The position numbers and the translations under genes were made by a program. Below the pieces are notes generated by a model that saw only the letters and a list, made by a program, of their open reading frames with translations, was not told the DNA's origin and made no database searches. From positions 62,001-126,000 of the forward strand of contig CADCVE010000001.1 of assembly GCA_902806065.1 (NCBI GenBank): a stretch of DNA of 64,000 nucleotides, in the 5' to 3' direction. Origin of the DNA: an uncultured Rubrobacteraceae bacterium. GTDB taxonomy: Bacteria; Actinomycetota; Rubrobacteria; Rubrobacterales; Rubrobacteraceae. Positions 9,968-19,117 of this stretch are shown here, piece by piece. Within the stretch, counting starts at the first letter, position 1. Each line of letters opens with the position of its first letter.

Positions 9968-12112
9968 ATGACGCAAGAATTGACCCGGAAACGCGCCGAA
10001 CGCTCCGCCGGAGCACGTTCGTTGGCCTCCAACCCTCCCTGGCACTGGCTCGCCCTGGCGGCGATCCTGCTCTTGTCCGCCTTCCTGAACCTGTATGATC
10101 TGATGGGCGAGGGATACGCGAACTATTACTACTCCGCGGCTGTCAAGAACATGCTTACGAGCCCGTACAACTTCTTCTTCGTCTCCTTCGACGTTGGTTT
10201 CGTCTCCGTGGACAAGCCGCCTCTGGGACTCTGGATCCAGGCGGCAAGCGCCTACCTCTTCGGCTTCACCGGCCTGAGCGTCCTGCTGCCCCAGGCAATA
10301 GCTGGCGTACTCTCCGTGGCGTTGCTCCACCACCTGGTACGCCGAACCTTTGGCTCGGTGGCGGGACTCCTGGCCGCGCTGGCCCTCGCCCTTACCCCCA
10401 TAGTAGTCGCCACGAGCCGCAACAACACGATGGACATGCTCGTGGTCCTGGCCGTCCTTCTGGCAGCATGGGCCTTCCTCGCCGCCGCCGAGAGAGGGAG
10501 CCTGGGCTTGCTGCTCCTGGGCGCGGTCATGGTAGGGATCGGCTTCAACGTCAAGACGCTGCAGGCTTTCCTGGTATTGCCCGCGTTCTACCTCTTGTAC
10601 CTGCTCGCTGCCCGGACGGACCTCTGGCGGCGGCTACTGCACCTTGGCATCGCGACGGTCGTGCTGCTCGCGGTGTCGCTCTCCTGGGCGCTCGCCGTGG
10701 ACCTGACGCCGTCCGACCAGCGCCCCTACGTGGGCGGTAGCGAGGGCGACTCCGCGCTGAACCTGGCCTTCGGATACAACGGCCTCGAACGCCTGCTCGG
10801 ACGGGAGCAACCCGGAGGCCCGCCTGGAGGCGGCGAACCGGGCGGTGGGAAGGCGGCCGAAAAAGCGCCCGACGCCAAGGCTGAAGATCAAGGCGGCGCC
10901 CCAAAGGGCGGCCCCGGTGGCGGACCAGACGGGCCCGGAGGCGGCGGGCCGGGTGGTATTGGGGAGAACGGCGAGCCAGGGCCTTTGCGGCTCCTCAACC
11001 AGCAAAATGCCGGACAGATAGGATGGCTCCTGCCACTGGCCGTGATCGGACTCTTGGCGGCGGGTTCGCAGAGACGACCCCGCCTGCCACTCGGCCCACG
11101 GCACGCGGCCCTTACCATGTGGGGCACCTGGCTCTTCACGGCGGCGGCCTACTTCAGCATCTCCGGCTACGGACATCGCCACTACCTGGTAATGCTCGCC
11201 CCCGCGGTGGCCGCGCTGGTCGGCATCGGTGCCGTGGCGCTGTGGAGGGATTACCGGAGCCCGGGCTGGCGCGGATGGCTACTACCGCTGACGCTGACCG
11301 GAATGGCCGCCGTACAGGCGTACGTGCTCTTCGACTACCCGGTCTGGCGCGCCTGGATGATACCCGCGGTGGCGGGACTATGTCTGGTCGCCGCCGGGGT
11401 CCTTACCTTCGCGCGCCTGTTGCCATCCTCCAGGGTTCGCTCCTACGCCGTGGGCGTGGCGGTCGCGGGTGTGTTGACCCTCCTCGCCGCCCCGGCGGCC
11501 TGGGCTGCTTACGACGTTTTGTCGTCACAGGGTGGTGGGGGATTGCCAGCCGCTGGTCCCCGGCCTGCCGAGGAGGAGGGAGGCCCCGGCGGGCCTGGTG
11601 GTCCCGGCGGACCTCCGCGTGGAGGAGGCCCGGGTGGGTCTGGGGGAGAGGCAGATCCAGTATTGATGGAATACCTGCAGGCCAACAAGGGTGATGCTAC
11701 GTATCTGGTCGCCGGCCCCAGCTCCATGCCCCTGTCCCCGATCATCCTGGGCACCGACGAGCCGGTCATTAACCTTGGCGGGTTTATGGGTCGTGATCCG
11801 GCCGTCACCCCCGAAGAGCTTACCGGTCTCCTGAACGAAGGCGCCGTGCGCTTCTTCTTGCTGCAAGACAGGGAGCGCATGGAGGAGATGCGGGCCGAAC
11901 AGGAGGCGTCCGGCGGCACCGCTGGGGGGCCTCCCCCGGGCGGTCCTCCGGGCGCGGATAACGAGTCGGTGACCTGGGTGCAAGACAACTGCGAGAAGGT
12001 CCCGGAGGAGCTGTGGAAGTCGCCCGAGGAAGAGGAGGAGCAGGGCGGAGGCGGTCCGGGAGGACCTGGAAGGGCTCAGGCGCTCTACGACTGCGGCATT
12101 GGAGGGAGTTAG
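9968..12112 (+). CDS. Glycosyltransferase family 39 (ArnT/PMT-like) membrane protein with Gly/Pro-rich insertions
   Basis: 'ANYYYSAAVKNMLTSPYNFFFVSFDVGFVSVDKPPLGLWIQAASAYLFGF'; RBS GAGGAGG. Confidence 0.85.
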   Translation: MTQELTRKRAERSAGARSLASNPPWHWLALAAILLLSAFLNLYDLMGEGYANYYYSAAVKNMLTSPYNFFFVSFDVGFVSVDKPPLGLWIQAASAYLFGFTGLSVLLPQAIAGVLSVALLHHLVRRTFGSVAGLLAALALALTPIVVATSRNNTMDMLVVLAVLLAAWAFLAAAERGSLGLLLLGAVMVGIGFNVKTLQAFLVLPAFYLLYLLAARTDLWRRLLHLGIATVVLLAVSLSWALAVDLTPSDQRPYVGGSEGDSALNLAFGYNGLERLLGREQPGGPPGGGEPGGGKAAEKAPDAKAEDQGGAPKGGPGGGPDGPGGGGPGGIGENGEPGPLRLLNQQNAGQIGWLLPLAVIGLLAAGSQRRPRLPLGPRHAALTMWGTWLFTAAAYFSISGYGHRHYLVMLAPAVAALVGIGAVALWRDYRSPGWRGWLLPLTLTGMAAVQAYVLFDYPVWRAWMIPAVAGLCLVAAGVLTFARLLPSSRVRSYAVGVAVAGVLTLLAAPAAWAAYDVLSSQGGGGLPAAGPRPAEEEGGPGGPGGPGGPPRGGGPGGSGGEADPVLMEYLQANKGDATYLVAGPSSMPLSPIILGTDEPVINLGGFMGRDPAVTPEELTGLLNEGAVRFFLLQDRERMEEMRAEQEASGGTAGGPPPGGPPGADNESVTWVQDNCEKVPEELWKSPEEEEEQGGGGPGGPGRAQALYDCGIGGS

Positions 12113-12115
12113 CGG

Positions 12116-13243
12116 ATGGCAGGCGAGAAACCGCAAGGAACTATCGAAGAGGTGAGAGAGCGTCCGAGCGAGACCTCCGGGGAGGAGAAAGTAGGCGCGG
12201 CTCCGTTTGGGCGGCGCGTCTTCAGCCTGCGTAAGGTCGCCGCTTTTCTACTGACTGTGGCCGTCCTGTACCTGGTATACCGGGAGTTGCTCGCCACCGA
12301 TTGGCATGGGGCGTGGGCGAGCGTGCGGGGAGCGAACGCGGCGCTGTTCGCGCTCGCTTTCGCGGTCTTCTACTGCTCGTTCCCTTTGCGCGCCCTGCGC
12401 TGGAAGGCGCTGCTCGGCAACGTTGGATACGATGCTGACGCCGGACGCCCCATGCCCTCGACTGCGAGCCTGACCAGGATCATGTACGTCGCCTGGTTCG
12501 CCAACTGCGTCACGGTCGCGCGCCTCGGCGATGCTTACCGCGGATACTTACTCAAGAGGGCCGCCGGTGTCTCCTTCGCGGTCACGCTGGGGACCATTCT
12601 GGCTGAGCGGCTCCTGGACCTCCTGGTGCTCGCTGCGATGTTGGGGGCGGGTGTGCTCGTCTTGTTCGGCGGTTCGCTGCCGACGGAGGCGACCCGGGCG
12701 CTCGCCGCCGGCCTGGTCCTCTCGGTGATAGGGGTCGTGGGGCTTCTCTCCATGCGGCGTTTCCGGTGGGCGTTCGAAAGCATCTTGCCCGGACGTCTCC
12801 ACGCTCACTACTTTCGCCTGGAGCACGGCGTCATTGACTCCTTCCGCCGCCTCCCGCTGCTCATCGTCCTTTCGGCCACCGGTTGGGTCCTCGAAGGAGC
12901 GGCGCTGTACTTTACCGTCGCCGCCGTCGCGGGCGTCCCGGTTTCGGTAGCGGGCGCTGTGGTGGTCGCGCTGGCCGCCTCGCTCCTGACGGCGGTTCCC
13001 TTCACGCCAGCGGGCCTGGGATTCACCGAGGCTGGCATGATCGTCATGCTTGGCTGGCTGGGATTGGACGCTTCCACCGCTACCGCTGTCACCCTCCTCT
13101 ACCGCGGCATCAATTACTGGAGCATCGTCGTCTTCGGCTTCATCCTCTACCTCTTTAGCCGCGACACGAGCCAGCCCGGCAAGCAGAGACCGGAAACCAG
13201 CTTACCTGTCCAAACACATAAGTTATTCATAGGCCGATCATAG
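12116..13243 (+). CDS. Lysylphosphatidylglycerol synthase TM region / UPF0104 flippase-like protein
   Basis: 'FPLRALRWKALLGN', 'YVAWFANCVTVARLGDAYRGYLLK', 'PFTPAGLGFTEAGM'. Confidence 0.8.
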   Translation: MAGEKPQGTIEEVRERPSETSGEEKVGAAPFGRRVFSLRKVAAFLLTVAVLYLVYRELLATDWHGAWASVRGANAALFALAFAVFYCSFPLRALRWKALLGNVGYDADAGRPMPSTASLTRIMYVAWFANCVTVARLGDAYRGYLLKRAAGVSFAVTLGTILAERLLDLLVLAAMLGAGVLVLFGGSLPTEATRALAAGLVLSVIGVVGLLSMRRFRWAFESILPGRLHAHYFRLEHGVIDSFRRLPLLIVLSATGWVLEGAALYFTVAAVAGVPVSVAGAVVVALAASLLTAVPFTPAGLGFTEAGMIVMLGWLGLDASTATAVTLLYRGINYWSIVVFGFILYLFSRDTSQPGKQRPETSLPVQTHKLFIGRS

Positions 13244-13259
13244 CCCCGATGCGCAGACT
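13216..13259 (+). promoter_or_regulatory. TCATARG 11-bp direct-repeat motif (3 units) plus CAGACT
   Basis: ACATAAGTTAT|TCATAGGCCGA|TCATAG-N10-CAGACT, before the GT2 gene. Confidence 0.75.
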
Positions 13260-13283
13260 GACTAGCGTGACCCGGAACCCGTC

Positions 13284-14213
13284 GTGAAAGGATGGAACCC
13301 TGTGTTTGATGCACGGACGTTTCACGGCGAGGATACGCTGCCCCACAGGCAGGTTAACGTAGAGGTTGTCGTCCCCGTCTACAACGAAGAGAGAACCCTC
13401 CCCGAGAGCATCCCCGCCCTCTTCGCCTACCTGGAAGCCTACTTCCCCTACCGCTGGTCTGTCGTTATCGCCGACAACGCCTCCACCGACTCCACTCTGG
13501 ATGTCGCTGGAAAGCTCGCTGCTACCCACTCCCGACTCTCCGTTTTGCATCTCGACGAGAAGGGGCGTGGACGTGCGCTCAAGACCGCCTGGCTCGCCTC
13601 CGAGGCGGATATCGTCGCCTACATGGACGTGGATCTCTCGACGAACCTTTGGTCGCTCTTGCCGCTCGTAGCGCCTCTCGCGACCGGGCAGAGCGATGTG
13701 GCTATTGGCTCGCGCCTTCTGAGAGGGGCGATGGTCACGAGGCAGTGGAAGCGAGAGGTGATCTCACGTTGCTACAACATGCTGGTCAAGGCGATGTTCG
13801 GCAACCGTTTCTCCGACGCCCAATGCGGCTTCAAGGCTATCAAGAGCGGCGTGGCCAGGGAACTGCTGGCGGAGGTGGAGGACAACGAGTGGTTCTTTGA
13901 CACGGAGCTATTGTTGCTGGCGGAGGAGCGCGGGTTGCGGATCTTCGAAGTGCCGGTTGACTGGGTCGAGGACCTGGATACCCGGGTGAAGATAGCCTCT
14001 ACCGCCGCGAAGGACGTGAAGGGGTTATTGCGAGTCCGGGCGCAGCGCCTGCTCTACCTCTCCAGACGGCTGACGCACCGCGTAGCCCATCGACGCTCCG
14101 TGGAGAAAGAGACCTTCAATACGGATGTCGTCCCCGCGGAGACTCCGGCAAAGGAGCGAGGTGATGTTTTGCTAAGAGCATCCGGAGACGGGTCCTCGTC
14201 CATGAGGCGCTAG
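13284..14213 (+). CDS. GT2 glycosyltransferase (dolichyl/polyprenyl-phosphate sugar synthase-like)
   Basis: 'VEVVVPVYNEERTLPESI', 'ADNASTDSTL', 'YMDVDLSTNL', 'QCGFKAIK'. Confidence 0.85.
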   Translation: MKGWNPVFDARTFHGEDTLPHRQVNVEVVVPVYNEERTLPESIPALFAYLEAYFPYRWSVVIADNASTDSTLDVAGKLAATHSRLSVLHLDEKGRGRALKTAWLASEADIVAYMDVDLSTNLWSLLPLVAPLATGQSDVAIGSRLLRGAMVTRQWKREVISRCYNMLVKAMFGNRFSDAQCGFKAIKSGVARELLAEVEDNEWFFDTELLLLAEERGLRIFEVPVDWVEDLDTRVKIASTAAKDVKGLLRVRAQRLLYLSRRLTHRVAHRRSVEKETFNTDVVPAETPAKERGDVLLRASGDGSSSMRR

Positions 14214-14265
14214 AGAGACCGAACTATTTGCAGATCGAGCATAGTATGGAAGAGGATTCAAGTAG

Positions 14266-15135
14266 ATGACTGAGTACACGAGTCGCTATCCGGCAAGACA
14301 GTCCGAAACGCCGGATCTCTTACGGGATTACTTCTCTTATATAAAGCGGGGCAGGCTCCTTACTCACGAGGAGGAGATCAGGCTCTCCAGGGCCGCGAAA
14401 GCCGGGGATGGGCACGCTCGCCGGAGGCTGGTCGAGAAGAACCTCAGGCTGGTCGTCTCGGTGGCGAAGAAGTACCGTGGGCTGGGGCTGCCGTTCGAGG
14501 ATTTGATCCAGGAAGGCAACATGGGCCTGCTCAAGGCCGTCGAGAAGTTCGACCCCGACCTCGGCTACCGCTTCTCTACGTACGCGACGTGGTGGATCCG
14601 GCAGGGCGTCCAGAGGGCTGTCACGGACAAGGGCCGCGCTATCCGCGTCCCGGTACACATGGTGGAGAAGGCGAGGAAGACCTCCCGCGCCCGCGACGCA
14701 CTTGCCACGCAGCATGGGCGGGAGCCAACCGAAGAGGATATCGCCGCACACCTCGAATGGAGCAGCGAGGAGGTGCGGGCCGCCCTGAGCGCGGCGACAG
14801 AGGTGGTTAGCCTGAACATGACCTTCGACCCCGAGCAGGGAGCGACGGAGATGGGTGACCTCGTGGAGGACGAGCGAACCCCGGGACCGGCGGATACCGT
14901 GATGGGGGAGATGGAGACCCTCGGGCTTCGGTCGGCCGTGGAAGGGTTACCGGATAGGGCGCGCCACGTCCTGGTGCGTCGCTACGGCCTCGACGGCCAG
15001 AATGAGGCGACCCTCGCCGAACTCTCCCGGGAGCTTGGCATCTCCAGAGAGCGCGTCCGGCAAGTGCAGAGGGAGGCCCAAAACCTTCTCAAGACCGGGG
15101 AACACGCCTGGCTTCTCCAAAAGGCCCTGGCATAA
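14266..15135 (+). CDS. RNA polymerase sigma-70 family factor (RpoD/SigA-like, no region 1.1)
   Basis: '[55 protein letters not shown]', '[19 protein letters not shown]'. Confidence 0.95.
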   Translation: MTEYTSRYPARQSETPDLLRDYFSYIKRGRLLTHEEEIRLSRAAKAGDGHARRRLVEKNLRLVVSVAKKYRGLGLPFEDLIQEGNMGLLKAVEKFDPDLGYRFSTYATWWIRQGVQRAVTDKGRAIRVPVHMVEKARKTSRARDALATQHGREPTEEDIAAHLEWSSEEVRAALSAATEVVSLNMTFDPEQGATEMGDLVEDERTPGPADTVMGEMETLGLRSAVEGLPDRARHVLVRRYGLDGQNEATLAELSRELGISRERVRQVQREAQNLLKTGEHAWLLQKALA

Positions 15136-15194
15136 ACCGGCGAGCTACTCCGCTCCCTTGCCAGGGTGCGCAGGGGACAAGGAGGTAGCGAAAG

Positions 15195-15641
15195 CTGAGG
15201 AACTCGACGCTCCTGGTGGCAATACTGGCGGTAATAGTGGTGGTCGTCTCTCCACTTGTACCTCTGAACCGTATCTTCGGCGACGACGAAGACCGCTTCG
15301 AGGACCATCTCGCCAGCATGAAGGACCGCCTCGAATACAGCTTCGAAAGCGACGTGCCAGCCGGAGCATACCGCTCCAAAGGCGACTCTGGCGGTGGAAC
15401 GAGGACCGTCCAGCAGCCCGAACAGCAAGCCGAAAGCGGCGGCATCAGCCGGATCTCTGACGTCATAGGCACAGTCGCTACCCCCAACCTCTGCGGCAGG
15501 GACTCCGATGTTACAAACACCGCCAGCGTCCGGAACGTCACAGATTCCATCCAGTACGCCTCCGTTGCCAGCGGATCTGAACCTGGGAAAACCACCGCCG
15601 TCGAGGTAGTCGGCGCCTCTCAGGTAAAGTGCGGCCAGTGA
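15195..15641 (+). CDS. Secreted protein, divergent relative of the 1664 CDS; likely CTG start at 15195 (ORF track starts at GTG 15216)
   Basis: AAGGAGGTAGCGAAAG|CTG context matches the 1664 gene leader; hydrophobic N-terminus NSTLLVAILAVIVVVVSPLVPL; C...NT...IQYxS...C pattern. Confidence 0.6.
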   Translation: MRNSTLLVAILAVIVVVVSPLVPLNRIFGDDEDRFEDHLASMKDRLEYSFESDVPAGAYRSKGDSGGGTRTVQQPEQQAESGGISRISDVIGTVATPNLCGRDSDVTNTASVRNVTDSIQYASVASGSEPGKTTAVEVVGASQVKCGQ

Positions 15642-15895
15642 GTTGACCAGGCGCCGCAGGCTGAAGACACGGAAACGTTACGAGGACGGAACAACTTCTC
15701 TACGCGGATGGCACCACATAAAACTCCGTAGATTGTCCCCCTCGGCGGCAGCATAACCCTTTGTGGCTACTGTACAGTTGGGTGATATGCGTTTCGATGT
15801 CCCTTCGGGAGACAGGAGGGGCGCTGTGGTTGGCTGGTTGCGGGCGGACGTGGGAGAATGGGAGTGTAGCTGAATACCCGCGCAGAGGAGTTGCT

Positions 15896-16519
15896 GTGCT
15901 GCAAGAGACGAACTTGCTCCTTTTTCTGGCGGCCTCGTTAGCGCTCATAATCGCGCCGGGGCCAGATAATATCCTCGTGCTTACCCGTGGCATCGCGCAG
16001 GGGCGCGGGGCCGCGTTGGTCTCGGCGGCGGGCGCCAGCCTCGGGCTCGTCGTTCACTCCATCTTCGCGGCGGTCGGGCTCTCGGCGCTGCTCCAGCAGT
16101 CGGCCACGGCCTTTCTGGTAGTGAAGTACGTAGGTGCGGCGTACCTGATCTACCTTGGCATAAAGACTCTCCTCAGCAGCGAAAACTTCGTCGTCTCCGG
16201 AGAAGCTCCCCCCGCGAGGCTCGGCAACGTCTTCTTCCAGGCTGTCGCCTCGAATATTCTGAACCCAAAGATAGCGCTCTTCTTCCTAGCCTTCCTACCG
16301 CAGTTCGCCGGACCATCCACCGCGGCCCCGCGGCTCCTGTTCCTCGGCCTGACCTTCGCACTACTAACCTGGATGATCTTCAGCATCCTCGGCTACTTTT
16401 CCGGAGGCCTGGGTGATTGGCTGAGGAGCAGGTCCGGATTCGCGCACGGACTGCGCTGGCTAAGCGGCAGCGTTCTCATCGTTCTGGGCCTGCGCCTCGC
16501 CCTCCCGGAACGCCGCTAA
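15896..16519 (+). CDS. LysE/RhtB family translocator
   Basis: 'IIAPGPDNILVLTRGIAQGRGAALVSAAGASLGLVVHS', 'AAYLIYLGIK'. Confidence 0.9.
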   Translation: MLQETNLLLFLAASLALIIAPGPDNILVLTRGIAQGRGAALVSAAGASLGLVVHSIFAAVGLSALLQQSATAFLVVKYVGAAYLIYLGIKTLLSSENFVVSGEAPPARLGNVFFQAVASNILNPKIALFFLAFLPQFAGPSTAAPRLLFLGLTFALLTWMIFSILGYFSGGLGDWLRSRSGFAHGLRWLSGSVLIVLGLRLALPERR

Positions 16520-16703
16520 CAGGGAGCGAACCCTCGTCACGGGAGCGGTTCTCGACGAGTTTGACCTTATTCGGGTTGAGGGATGCTTTATGGCCTTGTA
16601 GAGTATAAAGTCTATTTCTTATGCCCCGAACGGCCCTTTTCGCGAGGTCTCTTCGGGTGGAAGGCGAGGCCAGATCAGCGTTGCAGTAACGGCTATTGTC
16701 GCG

Positions 16704-17759
16704 TTGTTCTTCGGAGTCGCGGGAGCTTTTCTGGGGCACCGCCTGAATGTGCCGGCGGGAGTTCTAGTCGGTACGTTGGTTGGGGTGGGCGTTGCGGTCG
16801 GCGGGGGAACCGCGCTCCTGGGGCTACCGCCGCTCTCGGTCCCCTCCTGGACTAACGGAGTGTTGCAGATCTCGCTAGGCATGCTTGTAGGTTTCAGGAT
16901 GACTAGAGAAGAGTTACGCTCCGGCGTACACGCCCTTGTACCCGCCCTCGTCGTCACGTTCATAATAATCTCTAGTGGAATAGCGGCTGCTCTCGCCGCT
17001 GTCTCCCTGACCTCCATCGACGTGGTCACAGCCGTGTTCGCGGCCACTCCTGGTGGTCTTACGGAGATGAGCGCGGTAAGCCTGGCCTTCGGCGCCGATG
17101 GGGCCGCCGTGGCCACCGTGCAGCTCGTCCGGGTACTACTGGCCCTCGCTGTGGTGAGCTTTCTGTTAAAGAGGTTCGGGCTCGGGGGCGAGCAGGAATC
17201 CGCCTCCAGCCAGGGCTCTAGCCGGGAGCAGGTCACCACTCCGGTAGAGAGGACCGGTTATGCCGAGGACCTCAAGAGGCTCGGGATGGCGGCCCCGTGG
17301 GGAGTTTTGGGTGGGGTAGCCGGGATGTTGAGTGGGGTGCCGGCCGGGGGGATCATCGGTGGGTTGCTCGGCGCGGCGGCCTTTCGTTTGTTGACGGTGA
17401 GGCCCGTGCCGCTAAGGAAATTTCAGGTCGGGGTGCAGGTGCTTGCTGGTGGGGTTATAGGGCTTGGGGTATCGGGTGATTTCCTCGGTGAGATCGCCCG
17501 GCTCGCCGGTGCGGGAGCCTTGATCATCGCCTCCCAGATGCTCTTGTGGGCGGCGATGAGTTGGCTGCTCGTGAAGCTCTTTCACTACGATCTCTCGACC
17601 TCCACCCTCGCCTCATCCCCCGGAGGCTTGAGCGGGGTCATTCCGGCTGCCAGCGACGCCAACGCCGACGAAGTAGTCGTAACTTTCGTCCATCTGGTGA
17701 GGTTGAGTACGATCGTCGTCGTCGTGCCCGTCATTGTCGCCCTGTTCTTCGGCGACTAG
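16704..17759 (+). CDS. AbrB family membrane protein (AbrB duplication domains)
   Basis: Duplicated TM unit; 'FAATPGGLTEMSAVSLAFGAD', 'ASSPGGLSGVIPAASDANAD'; start uncertain. Confidence 0.8.
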   Translation: MFFGVAGAFLGHRLNVPAGVLVGTLVGVGVAVGGGTALLGLPPLSVPSWTNGVLQISLGMLVGFRMTREELRSGVHALVPALVVTFIIISSGIAAALAAVSLTSIDVVTAVFAATPGGLTEMSAVSLAFGADGAAVATVQLVRVLLALAVVSFLLKRFGLGGEQESASSQGSSREQVTTPVERTGYAEDLKRLGMAAPWGVLGGVAGMLSGVPAGGIIGGLLGAAAFRLLTVRPVPLRKFQVGVQVLAGGVIGLGVSGDFLGEIARLAGAGALIIASQMLLWAAMSWLLVKLFHYDLSTSTLASSPGGLSGVIPAASDANADEVVVTFVHLVRLSTIVVVVPVIVALFFGD

Positions 17760-17764
17760 CGAGC

Positions 17765-18646
17765 CTAGCGAACTACGCTCAATACACCGGGTTCGATGTG
17801 GAACGACATGGGGAGCCAGCCCCAGACCTCGCCGTCGATCTGCACGGGAACCTCGGCGCCGGGTGAGGTGGCGCGGATCTCCCCGTCCCCGGTAGCGAAG
17901 GAGCGCATGGAGCGGTCTAGCGGCTTCCTGGCCAGGATACGCGTCAGGATGTCGGCCCGGAGGAGCCGGCTCACGTTGTCCACGAGGACGACTTCGAGCC
18001 TACCGGTCGTGAGGGTGGCGTCTTCCGCTACCTGGAAGTCGCCGCCGTAGTACTGACCGTTGGCGACGATGGCGAACTGCGTTACATACTTACGGTTACC
18101 ATCGAAGATATGTAGCGGTGGCAGGTCCTCTTCAGCGTATACCTTCAAGGCGGCCAGGGGGAAAGCGAGGACCTTCAGGTACTTCTTGAGGCCGGGGCTG
18201 ACCTCGTTGACGACGTGAGCGTCGAAGCCGATCCCGGCCATGCACGTGAAGCGTCGCTCCGTTCCCTGCTGGTCCGTGGCTACTCCCACGTCGATCCGCC
18301 TCTCTCTGCCGGCGAGGATGCGCTCGCAGGCTACCTCCGGCTTCAAGGGCAGACCGAGCTCCCGCGCCATCACGTTCGCCGTTCCCAGAGGGAGTATGGC
18401 GAGGGTCGCGTCCCTCTCCAGGCCGTTTACGACCTCGTTTACCGTCCCGTCACCGCCGGCGGCGACCACGAGGCGGGTTCCGGCCTGGGTCGCGAGCTCG
18501 GTGGCGTGTTCCGGATACTCCGTCGGCCACACCTCCACGTCGAGACCGCCGGACCTCAGGATCTCCGCGTAGCTCTTCAGGTGGTCCTCGCCCCTGTGGC
18601 GTCCCGCGTTCGGGTTGCCGATAATTACAGTCTCTCTACCTTCCAT
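17765..18646 (-). CDS. Diacylglycerol/lipid kinase family protein (YegS/DgkB-like)
   Basis: 'IIGNPNAGRH', 'VVAAGGDGTVNEVVNGL', 'LPLGTANVMARELGLP'. Confidence 0.93.
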   Translation of the reverse strand: MEGRETVIIGNPNAGRHRGEDHLKSYAEILRSGGLDVEVWPTEYPEHATELATQAGTRLVVAAGGDGTVNEVVNGLERDATLAILPLGTANVMARELGLPLKPEVACERILAGRERRIDVGVATDQQGTERRFTCMAGIGFDAHVVNEVSPGLKKYLKVLAFPLAALKVYAEEDLPPLHIFDGNRKYVTQFAIVANGQYYGGDFQVAEDATLTTGRLEVVLVDNVSRLLRADILTRILARKPLDRSMRSFATGDGEIRATSPGAEVPVQIDGEVWGWLPMSFHIEPGVLSVVR

Positions 18647-18702
18647 GTCCTATATCATAGGCCCTCTTTCGCCAAAATTTCTCCTGACGTACCATGTAGC
18701 CT

Positions 18703-19113
18703 ATGGAAAATATGAAAAATTTCGTCGTTCCAGGCATTGGTGTGGACGTGGTAGACGTCGAGAGGATGCAGTTCGCTCTCGAAAGGACCCCGAGAATACG
18801 CCAGAGACTCTTCACCGAAAAGGAGATCGCCTACTGCGAGAAGTACCGTTTCGCCGAGCGCCACTACGCTGGCCGCTGGGCCGCCAAAGAAGCCGTAACG
18901 AAAGCCCTCGGCTGCGGCCTCATACAATGGAACGGCGTCGAAGTCCTTCGCCTCCCGCGCCAGGCCCCGACAGTCCGCATCTTCGGCAAGATAGAACGCT
19001 TCGCGGAGATGGTAGGTGTTCGCCAGGACGAACTCCACATCTCCATAACCCACTCCGAACTCTCCGCGGTAGCCGTCTGCGTCGTCCGGCAGACGGAGAA
19101 AGGCAACCCATAA
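18703..19113 (+). CDS. acpS: Holo-[acyl-carrier-protein] synthase
   Basis: 'VPGIGVDVVDVERM', 'FTEKEIAYCE', 'RWAAKEAVTKALG', 'ISITHSELSAVAVCV'. Confidence 0.95.
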   Translation: MENMKNFVVPGIGVDVVDVERMQFALERTPRIRQRLFTEKEIAYCEKYRFAERHYAGRWAAKEAVTKALGCGLIQWNGVEVLRLPRQAPTVRIFGKIERFAEMVGVRQDELHISITHSELSAVAVCVVRQTEKGNP

Positions 19114-19117
19114 CCCT

